Shown in pieces: positions 1-7,228 of a stretch of DNA of 44,180 bases. The DNA lies in assembly GCA_905233215.1 (NCBI GenBank), contig CAJODC010000012.1, positions 1-44,180 on the forward strand, given 5' to 3'. A program made the position numbers and the translations under genes. The DNA comes from an uncultured Synergistales bacterium (GTDB taxonomy: Bacteria > Synergistota > Synergistia > Synergistales > Aminobacteriaceae). The first letter of the stretch is position 1. Every line of letters starts with the position of its first letter. A model generated the notes under the pieces. It did no database searches, had not been told where the DNA came from, and saw only the letters and a program-made list of their open reading frames with translations.

Positions 1-1051
1 TCACTGTATACGAGCTAGGCTCATTAGTCGTTGAGTCGTCCTCATCAACCCAGACAACTTTGTTGTCCGTAATCGTGAAGTCCTTGCCGTAAGTGTAAGT
101 CTTATTGTCCTCGTCAACGATTGTAGCTCTTGACGCGAGAGTCCCGAAGTCCTTTACGTTGAAGTTCTCGATTGTTATCTCAGATGTTCCGTAAACTCCC
201 TTATCATTCTTGTATTTGTCGCCGGCGGCCATAGTGTACTTGACATTCACCGTGTCGTTAAGAGCGACTTCATTGCCCCTGTCATACTGCTTCCAGCGAA
301 TCTCGTTTCCGTTGGCGATCTCAAAATCCTTGTGAATCGTGTAAGATTTTCCGCTCGATGTTATTTTAACGTTGTCATATGCCTCTTCAGGTATCGAAAG
401 ATTACTGAGCCTGTTTATGCCGGTGGAGTAATTGTAATTTATCGTCTCTCTTCCCGTCATCGTTCCCAAGCCGGTGTAATCGCTCTTCAGAAGCAGCTTG
501 TTATCTACAACTGAGGCCGTAACATAAATCGGACTCTCAAGCGTCTTCAGTGTCGTATTGATTCTTGACTTCAAAGATTCGAGAGTGTCTGATGATTTCA
601 CTTCGACACCGACTTTCTGACCGCCTGCGTTGATGTAGATCGTTTTTCCTGAAACACCGTTCAACGTGCTTGTAAGATTCGAGTCATTTATCTGTTTTGA
701 GCGGTTTATCTGTGCCGTAGCAAGCTGATTGACCGTGAGATCCCATACGTTGACTTCAGCGTCAGCGTTGGCTGTGGCAGTCAGAACGCCCTTGTATGAA
801 GTATTTTTGTCGATGCGCTCAATATCAATCGTCTTTGCCTTGTATGTTGAGGGTAATTTCAGGGGCGACAATGAGGACTGAAGGCTGTTCATTGTTACCT
901 TCATTTCCTCGAAGAGTGATTTCTTGTTGGTCAGGTTAGTTTTCTTGTTGACTTTTACTTGTGCCGGCTTGGCTGCGTTCGTGATGATCTCGTCTATCAT
1001 GCCTTCCCAGTCCATGCCGGAAACTATGCCTGATACACTCATTGATGCCAT
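1..1051 (-). CDS. fliD: Flagellar hook-associated protein 2 (filament cap), 3' end outside window
   Basis: FliD forms the cap at the tip of the flagellar filament, where exported flagellin subunits are folded into place. Translating the minus strand from 1051 gives about 350 residues without a stop up to the window edge. The start is MASMSVSGIVSGMDWEGMID, the usual FliD opening (GI.SG.D...I), followed by a Lys/Gln-rich coiled stretch (KVNKKTNLTNKKSLFEEM) and then a region of beta-rich repeats, as expected for the FliD_N and central domains. The C-terminal helical domain lies beyond the left edge. ATG 1051 is preferred over ATG 1042 because AGGAGG (1061-1066) lies 9 nt upstream of it. A sigma-28-like promoter precedes the gene, so it can be transcribed independently of lysA, which lies 114 nt upstream on the same strand. 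The match is by motif and length only. Confidence 0.88.
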   Translation of the reverse strand, partial: MASMSVSGIVSGMDWEGMIDEIITNAAKPAQVKVNKKTNLTNKKSLFEEMKVTMNSLQSSLSPLKLPSTYKAKTIDIERIDKNTSYKGVLTATANADAEVNVWDLTVNQLATAQINRSKQINDSNLTSTLNGVSGKTIYINAGGQKVGVEVKSSDTLESLKSRINTTLKTLESPIYVTASVVDNKLLLKSDYTGLGTMTGRETINYNYSTGINRLSNLSIPEEAYDNVKITSSGKSYTIHKDFEIANGNEIRWKQYDRGNEVALNDTVNVKYTMAAGDKYKNDKGVYGTSEITIENFNVKDFGTLASRATIVDEDNKTYTYGKDFTITDNKVVWVDEDDSTTNEPSSYTV

Positions 1052-1092
1052 GATGTTAAACCTCCTGTTCTGTGAAGATTATCCTGTAATTT

Positions 1093-1121
1093 TTATCGGC
1101 ACGGCGAGAGCGGAATATTAG
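1093..1121 (-). promoter_or_regulatory. Sigma-28 (FliA)-type promoter of fliD
   Basis: Read on the minus strand, CTAAT (1121-1117) is followed by 16 nt and then a perfect GCCGATAA (1100-1093). The FliA consensus is CTAAA-N15-GCCGATAA, so only one -35 base and one spacer base differ. Transcription would begin near 1085-1087, giving a leader of about 35 nt before fliD ATG 1051. FliD is a late flagellar gene under FliA control in many bacteria, which fits. Confidence 0.72.
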
Positions 1122-1165
1122 AGAGACTGTCAAAGCCCTTTCAAGCCGTCTGCCAAGTTCCTGTA

Positions 1166-2476
1166 TTAAATCACCTGACCCCGTATCAAATCATCAAGGC
1201 TCTGGCGTTCACAAACAACCTTCGCTTCACCATTCTCAACAAAAACAACCGCTGGCCTCGCAAGATAGTTATAGCTGCTCGACATGCTGAAAGTGTAAGC
1301 CCCTGTGTTGAACAGAGCGATAACGTCTCCAGCCTTGACGCTCTGAATCTCTGCGTCATCAATCAGAATGTCCCCAGACTCGCAGCACTTCCCAACGATT
1401 GAGACCTTTCCGCCGTTCTCAGGACGGTATATCTCTCCGTCTGCATCGTCAACCTTCACTGCGTTGTACTCGGCCTGATACAATGCGAATCTCGGATTGT
1501 CGGCCATGCCACCGTCAACCGCAATGTACGTAACTTCCGGCAGTGTCCTCACATTCTCGACAGTGTAGAGAGTTATTCCAGCCTCAGAAATTATCCATCG
1601 TCCCGGCTCAAGTATCGCTCTCGGAATCTCTAGCCCGTAATTTTCGCAGCCTTCAACTAACGTCTTCATCATTGCATCAGTGTAAAATTCTGACTTCATG
1701 GCCGGTATTTTCGGATTGATTACAGCTCCAAAGCCTCCGCCCATGTTCAATTCACGAGTGATGAAGCCGAAACCGTCTTTCAGTTCCTTCATCAGTCTCA
1801 AAATTACTTCAACCGATTTAGTGTAGTCGTCAGTGTCAAAAAGCTGTGAGCCTACATGAAAATGCAATCCCCTCATGTCGACATTTTTACACTCACGAGC
1901 GAACTTTATCGCCTCCGTCAGCATTGAGCCCTCACGAGAGTCAGCAGGTACGCCGAACTTGCTGTCAGTGCTTCCTGTAGCAATATACTTGTGAGTGTGT
2001 GCGTCAACTCCCGGAGCGACTCGTATCATTACACGCTGAACAATTCCGGCCTTCTCAGCGTAATTCTGAATCGTCCTCAGTTCATCAGGGTGATCGACAA
2101 TTATTCTTCCGACTCTGTTTTTCACCGCCGATTCAATCTCGGCGTGACTCTTTGCGTTTCCGTTCATCTCGATTCTTTCAGGCGGAAAACCTGCCGATAA
2201 CGCCGTGTGAAGTTCGCCAAGCGAAACAACATCAAGCCCTAATCCCTCGTCAGCAATCAATTTCGCCATCGCTCGAATCAAAAATGCTTTCCCTGCGTAA
2301 CGTACTCTTGTGTTCTCCCAGCGGTCAAGAAATGTCTCTCGTAACTCTCTGCATCTTGCTCGGATTATTCCTGTGTCAAAAACGTATAACGGCGTTCCGA
2401 ACCTTTGCGCTAATTCCTGACAGTCAACGCTGCCCCATGTTAAACGTGAAATTTTAAAACACTCCTTTTGCGTCAT
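1166..2476 (-). CDS. lysA: Diaminopimelate decarboxylase
   Basis: LysA decarboxylates meso-diaminopimelate to L-lysine, the last step of lysine synthesis, using pyridoxal phosphate. The 436-residue protein has the fold-III PLP lysine in YAGKA (K63), the HVGSQ motif, the phosphate-binding GGGFG, EPGRWIISEAG, and the catalytic-cysteine motif CESGD near the C-terminus. Length and motif order are those of the family. The start is unusual: a TATAAT box (2487-2492, minus strand) ends only 10 nt before ATG 2476, leaving almost no leader, while the only good ribosome-binding sequence (AAGGAG, about 2460-2465) lies inside codons 4-5. Either the mRNA is leaderless or translation starts at a rare in-frame codon further down (for example ATT, codon 9). 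The gene is divergent from the PAS/GTPase gene with 47 nt between them. Confidence 0.95.
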   Translation of the reverse strand: MTQKECFKISRLTWGSVDCQELAQRFGTPLYVFDTGIIRARCRELRETFLDRWENTRVRYAGKAFLIRAMAKLIADEGLGLDVVSLGELHTALSAGFPPERIEMNGNAKSHAEIESAVKNRVGRIIVDHPDELRTIQNYAEKAGIVQRVMIRVAPGVDAHTHKYIATGSTDSKFGVPADSREGSMLTEAIKFARECKNVDMRGLHFHVGSQLFDTDDYTKSVEVILRLMKELKDGFGFITRELNMGGGFGAVINPKIPAMKSEFYTDAMMKTLVEGCENYGLEIPRAILEPGRWIISEAGITLYTVENVRTLPEVTYIAVDGGMADNPRFALYQAEYNAVKVDDADGEIYRPENGGKVSIVGKCCESGDILIDDAEIQSVKAGDVIALFNTGAYTFSMSSSYNYLARPAVVFVENGEAKVVCERQSLDDLIRGQVI

Positions 2477-2496
2477 GATATTATTGATTATATAAA
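2468..2496. promoter_or_regulatory. Overlapping divergent promoters for lysA and the PAS-GTPase gene
   Basis: On the plus strand TTGCGT (2468-2473), a 17-nt spacer and TATAAA (2491-2496) form a sigma-70-like promoter for the gene starting at 2524. On the minus strand TATAAT (2492-2487) is a -10 box for lysA with only a weak -35. The two -10 boxes overlap by two bases and the plus-strand -35 lies inside the start of lysA, so the two promoters probably compete for polymerase. Confidence 0.55.
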
Positions 2497-2523
2497 ATCT
2501 TTGCGAAAAGGTATCACTCTATT

Positions 2524-4752
2524 ATGATCAACCTGACTGAATGGGAACGCGATAATTTCACAAATAATATTCACCTTCCTGACGTAACTGTAGTATTTCC
2601 GTCAAGGGAGATATATTTTTCACCAGGAGTCCTGAACGTTATGAGGCTCAATGTTGACACATGCCCGAAAACTTTAGACCAATGGTACGAACTCTGCCAC
2701 CCTGAAGATCACTCGAAGCTGTCAAGATTAGAGTCGATGATTAACGGCAATGAGAACACTATCTCACTCACTCGAAAACTTTACTGCGGTGACGGATATT
2801 ATCGAAACTTCAGACTTGACGCTTTCATTCAGCGCGACAGTTCAGGAAGGCCGGTGAAATTGACAGGCAGTGAGACTCTAGCGTTAAATGCGTGGCTTTC
2901 GTCAGCAGACGAGGGAGACAGAATAGAGTGCGTTGAACCCGGCGGACGTGTCAAAATTCTTGAGGCTGTCAGAGTGCAGGGTGTCATGACGTTGATTGAC
3001 ATAGGCATGATTGAGGACATGCAGAGGGAAAACGAGAGATTAAGACGCGAGATGCAGCGCAGAATTTTCGCTCAGTCTCCTGAATTGCCGACACTCCCAG
3101 AAGATTACAGCACAGGAACAATACTGAAGCAGAAGCTCGAAGACTGCATCAACTCGGCATTGAACGTCATGACCGGCGATAACAGGCTCAAAGCGTTACG
3201 GCGTTCGTTGAACGAGACAAGCATAATGATAGGGATAGCAGGTCTCACAAGCAGCGGTAAATCATCGTTCGTCAATTCGCTTTTAGGAGAGCGTCTAATT
3301 CCCGAACAGACGAGGGCGACAACTAATATTCCCATAATCTGCCGTGAAGGTGAAAAGCGGTGCGCAAAAATCTTCTATCAGGACGGGCGCACTGAAACCG
3401 CTAAAGGCTCAAAGCTCACAGCCTCATACATGAAGAACATAGCATCAGAGTCACGGAATCCCGGCAACAAGTCAGGCATTTCACGAATCGAATTGACCAT
3501 ACCGGGAGCGATGATACCTGATGGGATTTGTTTTGCCGACACTCCGGGATTTGACGCTCTGGCAAGTTCAGGCGGTGCTGCGCTGCGTAACGTTCTTCCA
3601 GAACTTGACATGATAATTTACGTTACGCCGGTCAGAGCTAGACTCAAGGGGTCTGATTACGATTACCTGCGACTCTTAATGAACATGAATGACCGAATTT
3701 TTTTCGTTTTGTCACAGATTGATCTTGAACGAGCTGACACAGAAGCAGGAGTGATAAAACATTCAGCGAACGACAAGATACTTGAGGACATTAACGCTCT
3801 GCGAAGGGACATGAAGAATTTTTGCGGACGAGACATTGACGTTATACCAGTGTCATCAAAGAATGCTCTCGAAAATTTTTACGACAAGAAGTCTCAGACT
3901 TGGTTTGACTCGAACATTGAGGACGCTGTGAAATTCTTTGCTCCTTTGGGTAAAAATTCATTTATCCGAGCTCTTATTCTCAGGGCAGAGAGGGCATTGA
4001 AACTTATTGACAGCGTAATTTCACGAAGAGAAGTAACAGGCTCATCACGATGGCGTTTACAGGAGTCGGCCGGGAAGCTCCGAAAGATTCTCGAAGACCG
4101 AAGAAATCTCCCGTCAATACCCGAAGGCTATTCATTTGCCGAAAGCGTCATAACTCCTCCTGCAAGACCTGAGAGTCCTTTAACCGGCCTGATAATGGCG
4201 ATGAGGGAAAGGGAGTTCAAAGCAAAATTTTTCGGGCTTGGAGTGTTCAGCAAAAAGAAGAAGGCGATTTTTCTTGGTGCTGAGAGGGAACAGAGCTTGA
4301 AACTTCTTTCGAGGCTGGCGCATAATTTGACGGTTGAGACTCTTCCTGACGGGAACGTGTCATCTTGTGAATGGCTTTGTACGGGCGAGACGATGCCGTT
4401 TGAGTGCGTCAAGCTGACAGTTACGGGGGTTGACGAGAACATTCTGATCGCCCCCCCGAACGTCAAGATCGCTCAGAATGTGGACTGGCATAAACTTTTC
4501 CGTGATTATGTTCCAGTCGTTAGCGTTGATTTAGCGCGTGTCGACTCTGGACTGTCTGACCTTGTGAACTCGCCGTACATCACCGGGCTTGCGCTGAATG
4601 AGTGGGTGCTGTCGTTCGGTAACGCTGGATTATTCGACACAAGACAGATTGATTTAGTGTCTCAAGTCCCAAAAAGAGTCAAAGAGTTTGTCGAACTCAA
4701 CGGCATAAAACCGCCTGAATGGTTCATCTACGAGAACTACAAGATATTTTGA
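2524..4752 (+). CDS. PAS-domain / dynamin-like GTPase fusion protein
   Basis: This 742-residue protein joins a sensor-like N-terminus to a GTPase. Residues about 20-120 look like a PAS_3 fold (HPEDHSKL at 59-66, ending GRPVKLTGSE), residues 130-160 resemble a further beta-rich segment, and 160-182 are a charged coiled coil. A dynamin-type G domain follows: G1 GLTSSGKS (240-247), a likely G2 threonine in RATTNIP, G3 DTPG (339-342), and SQID (397-400) in place of the usual (N/T)KxD. The last 300 residues are mixed helical/beta and I do not recognise them; no transmembrane segment is evident. Bacterial dynamin-like proteins act on membranes or as cell-cycle GTPases, but the role here is unknown. 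The RBS is modest (AAAAGG at 2506-2511). It is the only gene in the window that combines a signalling domain with a large GTPase. Confidence 0.75.
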   Translation: MINLTEWERDNFTNNIHLPDVTVVFPSREIYFSPGVLNVMRLNVDTCPKTLDQWYELCHPEDHSKLSRLESMINGNENTISLTRKLYCGDGYYRNFRLDAFIQRDSSGRPVKLTGSETLALNAWLSSADEGDRIECVEPGGRVKILEAVRVQGVMTLIDIGMIEDMQRENERLRREMQRRIFAQSPELPTLPEDYSTGTILKQKLEDCINSALNVMTGDNRLKALRRSLNETSIMIGIAGLTSSGKSSFVNSLLGERLIPEQTRATTNIPIICREGEKRCAKIFYQDGRTETAKGSKLTASYMKNIASESRNPGNKSGISRIELTIPGAMIPDGICFADTPGFDALASSGGAALRNVLPELDMIIYVTPVRARLKGSDYDYLRLLMNMNDRIFFVLSQIDLERADTEAGVIKHSANDKILEDINALRRDMKNFCGRDIDVIPVSSKNALENFYDKKSQTWFDSNIEDAVKFFAPLGKNSFIRALILRAERALKLIDSVISRREVTGSSRWRLQESAGKLRKILEDRRNLPSIPEGYSFAESVITPPARPESPLTGLIMAMREREFKAKFFGLGVFSKKKKAIFLGAEREQSLKLLSRLAHNLTVETLPDGNVSSCEWLCTGETMPFECVKLTVTGVDENILIAPPNVKIAQNVDWHKLFRDYVPVVSVDLARVDSGLSDLVNSPYITGLALNEWVLSFGNAGLFDTRQIDLVSQVPKRVKEFVELNGIKPPEWFIYENYKIF

Positions 4753-4758
4753 TATAAT
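4753..4758 (+). promoter_or_regulatory. -10 box (TATAAT) before the small coiled-coil protein
   Basis: A consensus TATAAT begins right after the stop codon of the GTPase gene, and transcription would start near 4765, just upstream of the AGAGGTG ribosome-binding site. No good -35 hexamer is seen 16-18 nt upstream, so the promoter is tentative. Confidence 0.35.
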
Positions 4759-4778
4759 GACAAAAAGAGGTGCCAGCA

Positions 4779-5123
4779 ATGATGAGCAACGACAAAGCAA
4801 TAGCGGTAGAAATTGACGGAATGCGCTATGTGTTGGCTGACGGTCAAATAGCTCCTCAGCGACAACTGGCAACACAAGCTGAAGTGCAGGCAATAGACAG
4901 AAAATTGGACTTGCTGATTGAGAAAGTGAACGGCATTAACGGACGTTTTGATGACATGAAGTTTTATGTCTCGCTGGCTTTTGGAGTATTGGCTGTGATT
5001 GTGGCGTTTGTAGGATTGCCGCTGATAATATCAAAACTTGTGCAGAAAATAGAATTGACTGACGAACAACTGGACAGCCGAATAGACAGAGCAGTAACAA
5101 AAGCATTACAGGCAAAAGGATAA
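4779..5123 (+). CDS. Small coiled-coil protein with one membrane helix
   Basis: This is a protein of 114 residues with no known function. The N-terminal half (about 1-62) is amphipathic with a predicted coiled coil (AEVQAIDRKLDLLIEKVNGI). A single hydrophobic helix follows (FYVSLAFGVLAVIVAFVGLP, about residues 63-83), then a charged C-terminal helix. I place the start at ATG 4779 (or 4782) rather than GTG 4770, because that GTG is part of the ribosome-binding sequence AGAGGTG (4766-4772), which sits 6 nt before 4779. The layout resembles two other proteins in this window (28073-28561 and 41297-41659): coil first, single TM near the end. Such proteins are often labelled hemolysin XhlA-like or DUF1640-like, but the similarity here is architectural and may not mean shared ancestry. 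Confidence 0.7.
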   Translation: MMSNDKAIAVEIDGMRYVLADGQIAPQRQLATQAEVQAIDRKLDLLIEKVNGINGRFDDMKFYVSLAFGVLAVIVAFVGLPLIISKLVQKIELTDEQLDSRIDRAVTKALQAKG

Positions 5124-5130
5124 ATGAAAG

Positions 5131-5165
5131 ACCCCTCGCCAGCAAGCACAGTGAAGCGGAGGGGT
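5131..5165. terminator. Weak hairpin between convergent genes
   Basis: ACCCCTC (5131-5137) pairs with GAGGGGT (5159-5165) around a 21-nt loop, between the convergent ends of the coiled-coil gene and nudC. There is no T-run on either strand, so termination activity is uncertain. Confidence 0.35.
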
Positions 5166-5174
5166 TCGCCGAAT

Positions 5175-5930
5175 TTAACCGTTTTGATGGTGAGACAAAA
5201 AGTTCTCAATGAGTTTTCTTGCTATGCTCGCCTCGTCAGGAATGTTCATCTTTCGGATCTCTTCGGGTGAAAAGAATCCTGCCTTCGCAATCTCAACACC
5301 GTCAGGTTTCACCTCGCCAGAATCGTATTCAGCAGTGAAACCCAGCATCAATGAGTTCGGGAACGGCCATGTCTGAGAGCCGAAATACTTTATGTTTTTG
5401 ACACTAATGCTGACTTCCTCACGTATCTCACGCCTCACAGCCTCCTCGAGTCTCTCTCCCGGTTCAACAAAACCTGCAATGACGCTGTAACGTTCCTCGT
5501 TCCACGCTGTGTTGTGGGCAAGAAGCAATTTCCCTTGATGTTCAACAGCAGTGATGACGGCGGGCGAGATCGGTGCGTAAAATACAGCCCCGCATGATTC
5601 GCACTCACGGCCATAATCGTTTTCGTGCGGAACAAGTTTACTCCCACAGCATGAACAGTACCTGACATTCCCGAACCATGAGGAAAACTGCAATGCACTC
5701 GACGCTTCACTGAATGCCTTATCGCCTGAAATGTGCCACAAATCCCGAAGTCCGACAAACTTTTTATCGTCATCAAGCATCGCAGGCTCCTTCACTATTG
5801 ACCACTCAGGAAGAGACTTCCACACTTCCGGAAGTTCACGCGAGGTCAAAATCACTTCAAGCCCTTCTGACCCGTCAAATTTGTACTGAACGCCGCGAAT
5901 CATAATCTTGTTACCGCAAAATATCATCAT
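5175..5930 (-). CDS. nudC: NADH pyrophosphatase / RNA NAD-decapping Nudix hydrolase
   Basis: NudC hydrolyses NAD(H) to NMN(H) and AMP and removes NAD caps from RNA 5' ends. The protein has the NudC order: a variable N-terminal domain, a four-cysteine zinc ribbon (CSCCGS ... CESCG), the Nudix box (GFVEPGERLEEAVRREIREE, a good match to GX5EX7REUXEEXGU) and the family signature SQTWPFPNSLM (usually SQPWPFPxS). I choose ATG 5930 (251 residues), with AAGGAG about 10 nt upstream; the longer reading from TTG 5939 would abut the Shine-Dalgarno. The gene is divergent from the YedF-like gene, and the two share a palindromic promoter region. A terminal HHQNG tail follows the last helix. The identification is secure from the paired zinc ribbon and SQ.WPFPNS motif. 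Confidence 0.93.
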   Translation of the reverse strand: MMIFCGNKIMIRGVQYKFDGSEGLEVILTSRELPEVWKSLPEWSIVKEPAMLDDDKKFVGLRDLWHISGDKAFSEASSALQFSSWFGNVRYCSCCGSKLVPHENDYGRECESCGAVFYAPISPAVITAVEHQGKLLLAHNTAWNEERYSVIAGFVEPGERLEEAVRREIREEVSISVKNIKYFGSQTWPFPNSLMLGFTAEYDSGEVKPDGVEIAKAGFFSPEEIRKMNIPDEASIARKLIENFLSHHQNG

Positions 5931-5952
5931 GAAAATCAAACTCCTTTATACC

Positions 5953-5963
5953 GTATAATATAC
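5953..5963. promoter_or_regulatory. Palindromic -10 region shared by nudC and the YedF-like gene
   Basis: GTATAATATAC is an 11-nt palindrome around a central A. It contains TATAAT on the plus strand (5954-5959, serving the gene at 5989) and the reverse complement offers TATTAT for nudC. It sits in the 58-nt gap between the two starts and may be both a promoter and an operator half-site. No factor can be named. Confidence 0.4.
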
Positions 5964-5988
5964 AGCAAAAAATTTCAGGTGGTTCACA

Positions 5989-6591
5989 ATGCTCACAATA
6001 ACCGCAGCCGGAAAATCAACAGATGATGCCGTAAGTGTCATCAAAAACGCAATAGCAGCAAACAAAGACGACTCCCTCAAAGTTCTCATTGACGGGCCTG
6101 TTCAGGCTGATGCGATAAAGAAATTTCTTGAGTCTCAGGGCTTCAGCGATGTAGTTCTCGAAGATGATGACGGAAATTTATACCTCACCGCAGGCCGTGC
6201 CGATGAAAATGTTTCCGCTCCCGTCAAAACGTTCACGCCCAAACCCAAAGTAACACCAAAAGAAATCCCCTCAACAATCGGCGTAATCATCTCGTGCCGT
6301 AACAAAGATTATGATTCAGCGTTCATCAGAAAATTTCTTCTCTCACTCCTCAAAGCCGAAAAGAAGCCCAACGTTTTAGCCCTTCTCGATTCAGCCGTGA
6401 AACTTTCGGCATATAACTCACCGTCCTGTGTGATGCTCAAGAAACTTGAGTCGCTGGGCGTTCAGATATTGATCTCTGAATCCTGCGCTGACAGACTCGG
6501 AATCGTTGACGCTGCCGGAGCTGGTGTTGTTGTGGACATGAGCGAGATTATTGACGAAATTTTTTCATGCAGTAAGATTGTCAGCATTTGA
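5989..6591 (+). CDS. YedF-like protein (TusA-like plus DsrE-like domains)
   Basis: This 200-residue protein matches the layout of YedF-type proteins associated with selenium or sulfur transfer: an N-terminal TusA-like alpha/beta domain (residues 1-70), a proline-rich linker (about 78-95) and a C-terminal DsrE-like domain (about 98-200). In the C-terminal part, VLALLDSAVKLSAYNSP followed by LESLGVQILISESCADRLGI follows the YedF pattern, with a cysteine (SESCADR) in the usual place. The N-terminal domain lacks the CPxP cysteine that TusA needs to carry sulfur, so that half is probably not a sulfur carrier. AGGTGG lies 6 nt before ATG 5989. It is 18 nt upstream of hpt and probably cotranscribed with it. 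No selD, selA or selB is present in the window, so a selenium role is not supported by context. Confidence 0.7.
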   Translation: MLTITAAGKSTDDAVSVIKNAIAANKDDSLKVLIDGPVQADAIKKFLESQGFSDVVLEDDDGNLYLTAGRADENVSAPVKTFTPKPKVTPKEIPSTIGVIISCRNKDYDSAFIRKFLLSLLKAEKKPNVLALLDSAVKLSAYNSPSCVMLKKLESLGVQILISESCADRLGIVDAAGAGVVVDMSEIIDEIFSCSKIVSI

Positions 6592-6609
6592 CGAAAGGAG
6601 ATTTTTACA

Positions 6610-7146
6610 GTGTCATATAAACTTGGTGAAGTCTTGATGTTCCGTGAGGAGATCGCCGAAAGAGTCAAAGCAGTAGCAGCCGAAATAGCAAGAGATGCCG
6701 ACAGAGACAAGCCGTTGGTCATCGTTGGGATTTTGACTGGAGCGGCGTTTTTCCTGACCGATCTTGTGAGGGAACTTCCCGAAGAGCTTGATGTTCGAGT
6801 TGATTTCATGTCGGTAGCGTCATACGGCGACTCGACACAGAGCAGCGGAGTTGTGAGAATTTTCCACGACCTGAAGACTAACATTGAGGGCAAGAATGTC
6901 GTTGTTGTTGAAGATATTATCGACTCAGGCCTTACATTGTCGCATCTTTTGACGCTCCTTCAGGGAAGAAACCCGGCGAGCCTCAGAGTGTGCGTACTCC
7001 TCAACAAGCCCGAACGCAGGAAGACTGAAGTTAAAGTCGATTACTGCGGTTTCACGATACCTGACAAATTTGTTGTCGGTTACGGTCTTGACTGCGCCGG
7101 AATGTGGAGACACCTCAAGGACATCAAGTACGTTGTTGAAGAGTAG
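6610..7146 (+). CDS. hpt: Hypoxanthine phosphoribosyltransferase
   Basis: Hpt salvages hypoxanthine and guanine to IMP and GMP using PRPP. The 178-residue protein carries the type I phosphoribosyltransferase PRPP loop VVVVEDIIDSGLTL, the upstream PRPP/PPi loop region VGILTGAAFF, the flexible-loop region DFMSVASYG, and the C-terminal base-binding segment IPDKFVVGYGLD, all in the order and spacing of bacterial HPRT. The start is GTG 6610 (SYKLGEVLMF), supported by AAAGGAG about 9 nt upstream; the ATG nine codons in would lose the first strand. The gene lies 18 nt behind the YedF-like gene, suggesting one transcript. Confidence 0.93.
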   Translation: MSYKLGEVLMFREEIAERVKAVAAEIARDADRDKPLVIVGILTGAAFFLTDLVRELPEELDVRVDFMSVASYGDSTQSSGVVRIFHDLKTNIEGKNVVVVEDIIDSGLTLSHLLTLLQGRNPASLRVCVLLNKPERRKTEVKVDYCGFTIPDKFVVGYGLDCAGMWRHLKDIKYVVEE

Positions 7147-7188
7147 AACGCGCTCATTTTTGTGAGGTTGCATTGTTCCTCAAGCTGA

Positions 7189-7194
7189 TATAAT
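7189..7194 (+). promoter_or_regulatory. Promoter -10 box of the NSS transporter
   Basis: TATAAT at 7189-7194 with TTGCAT (7168-7173) 15 nt upstream resembles a sigma-70 promoter with a short spacer. The leader would be about 28 nt, ending in a GGAGG (7216-7220) before ATG 7229. Confidence 0.5.
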
Positions 7195-7228
7195 CTTCGA
7201 GTTTATTCTAACTTTGGAGGTTATATTC

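Noticed and set aside
1999-2457. A 152-codon plus-strand frame opposite lysA
   Set aside because: It lies entirely antisense to a motif-complete lysA, has no ribosome-binding site and its Ser/Arg/Pro-rich product has no domain; it is a shadow frame.
5131-5172. A possible tRNA-like fold with GGTTCG
   Set aside because: There is no cloverleaf, anticodon arm or CCA-compatible acceptor; it is better explained as a weak terminator hairpin.
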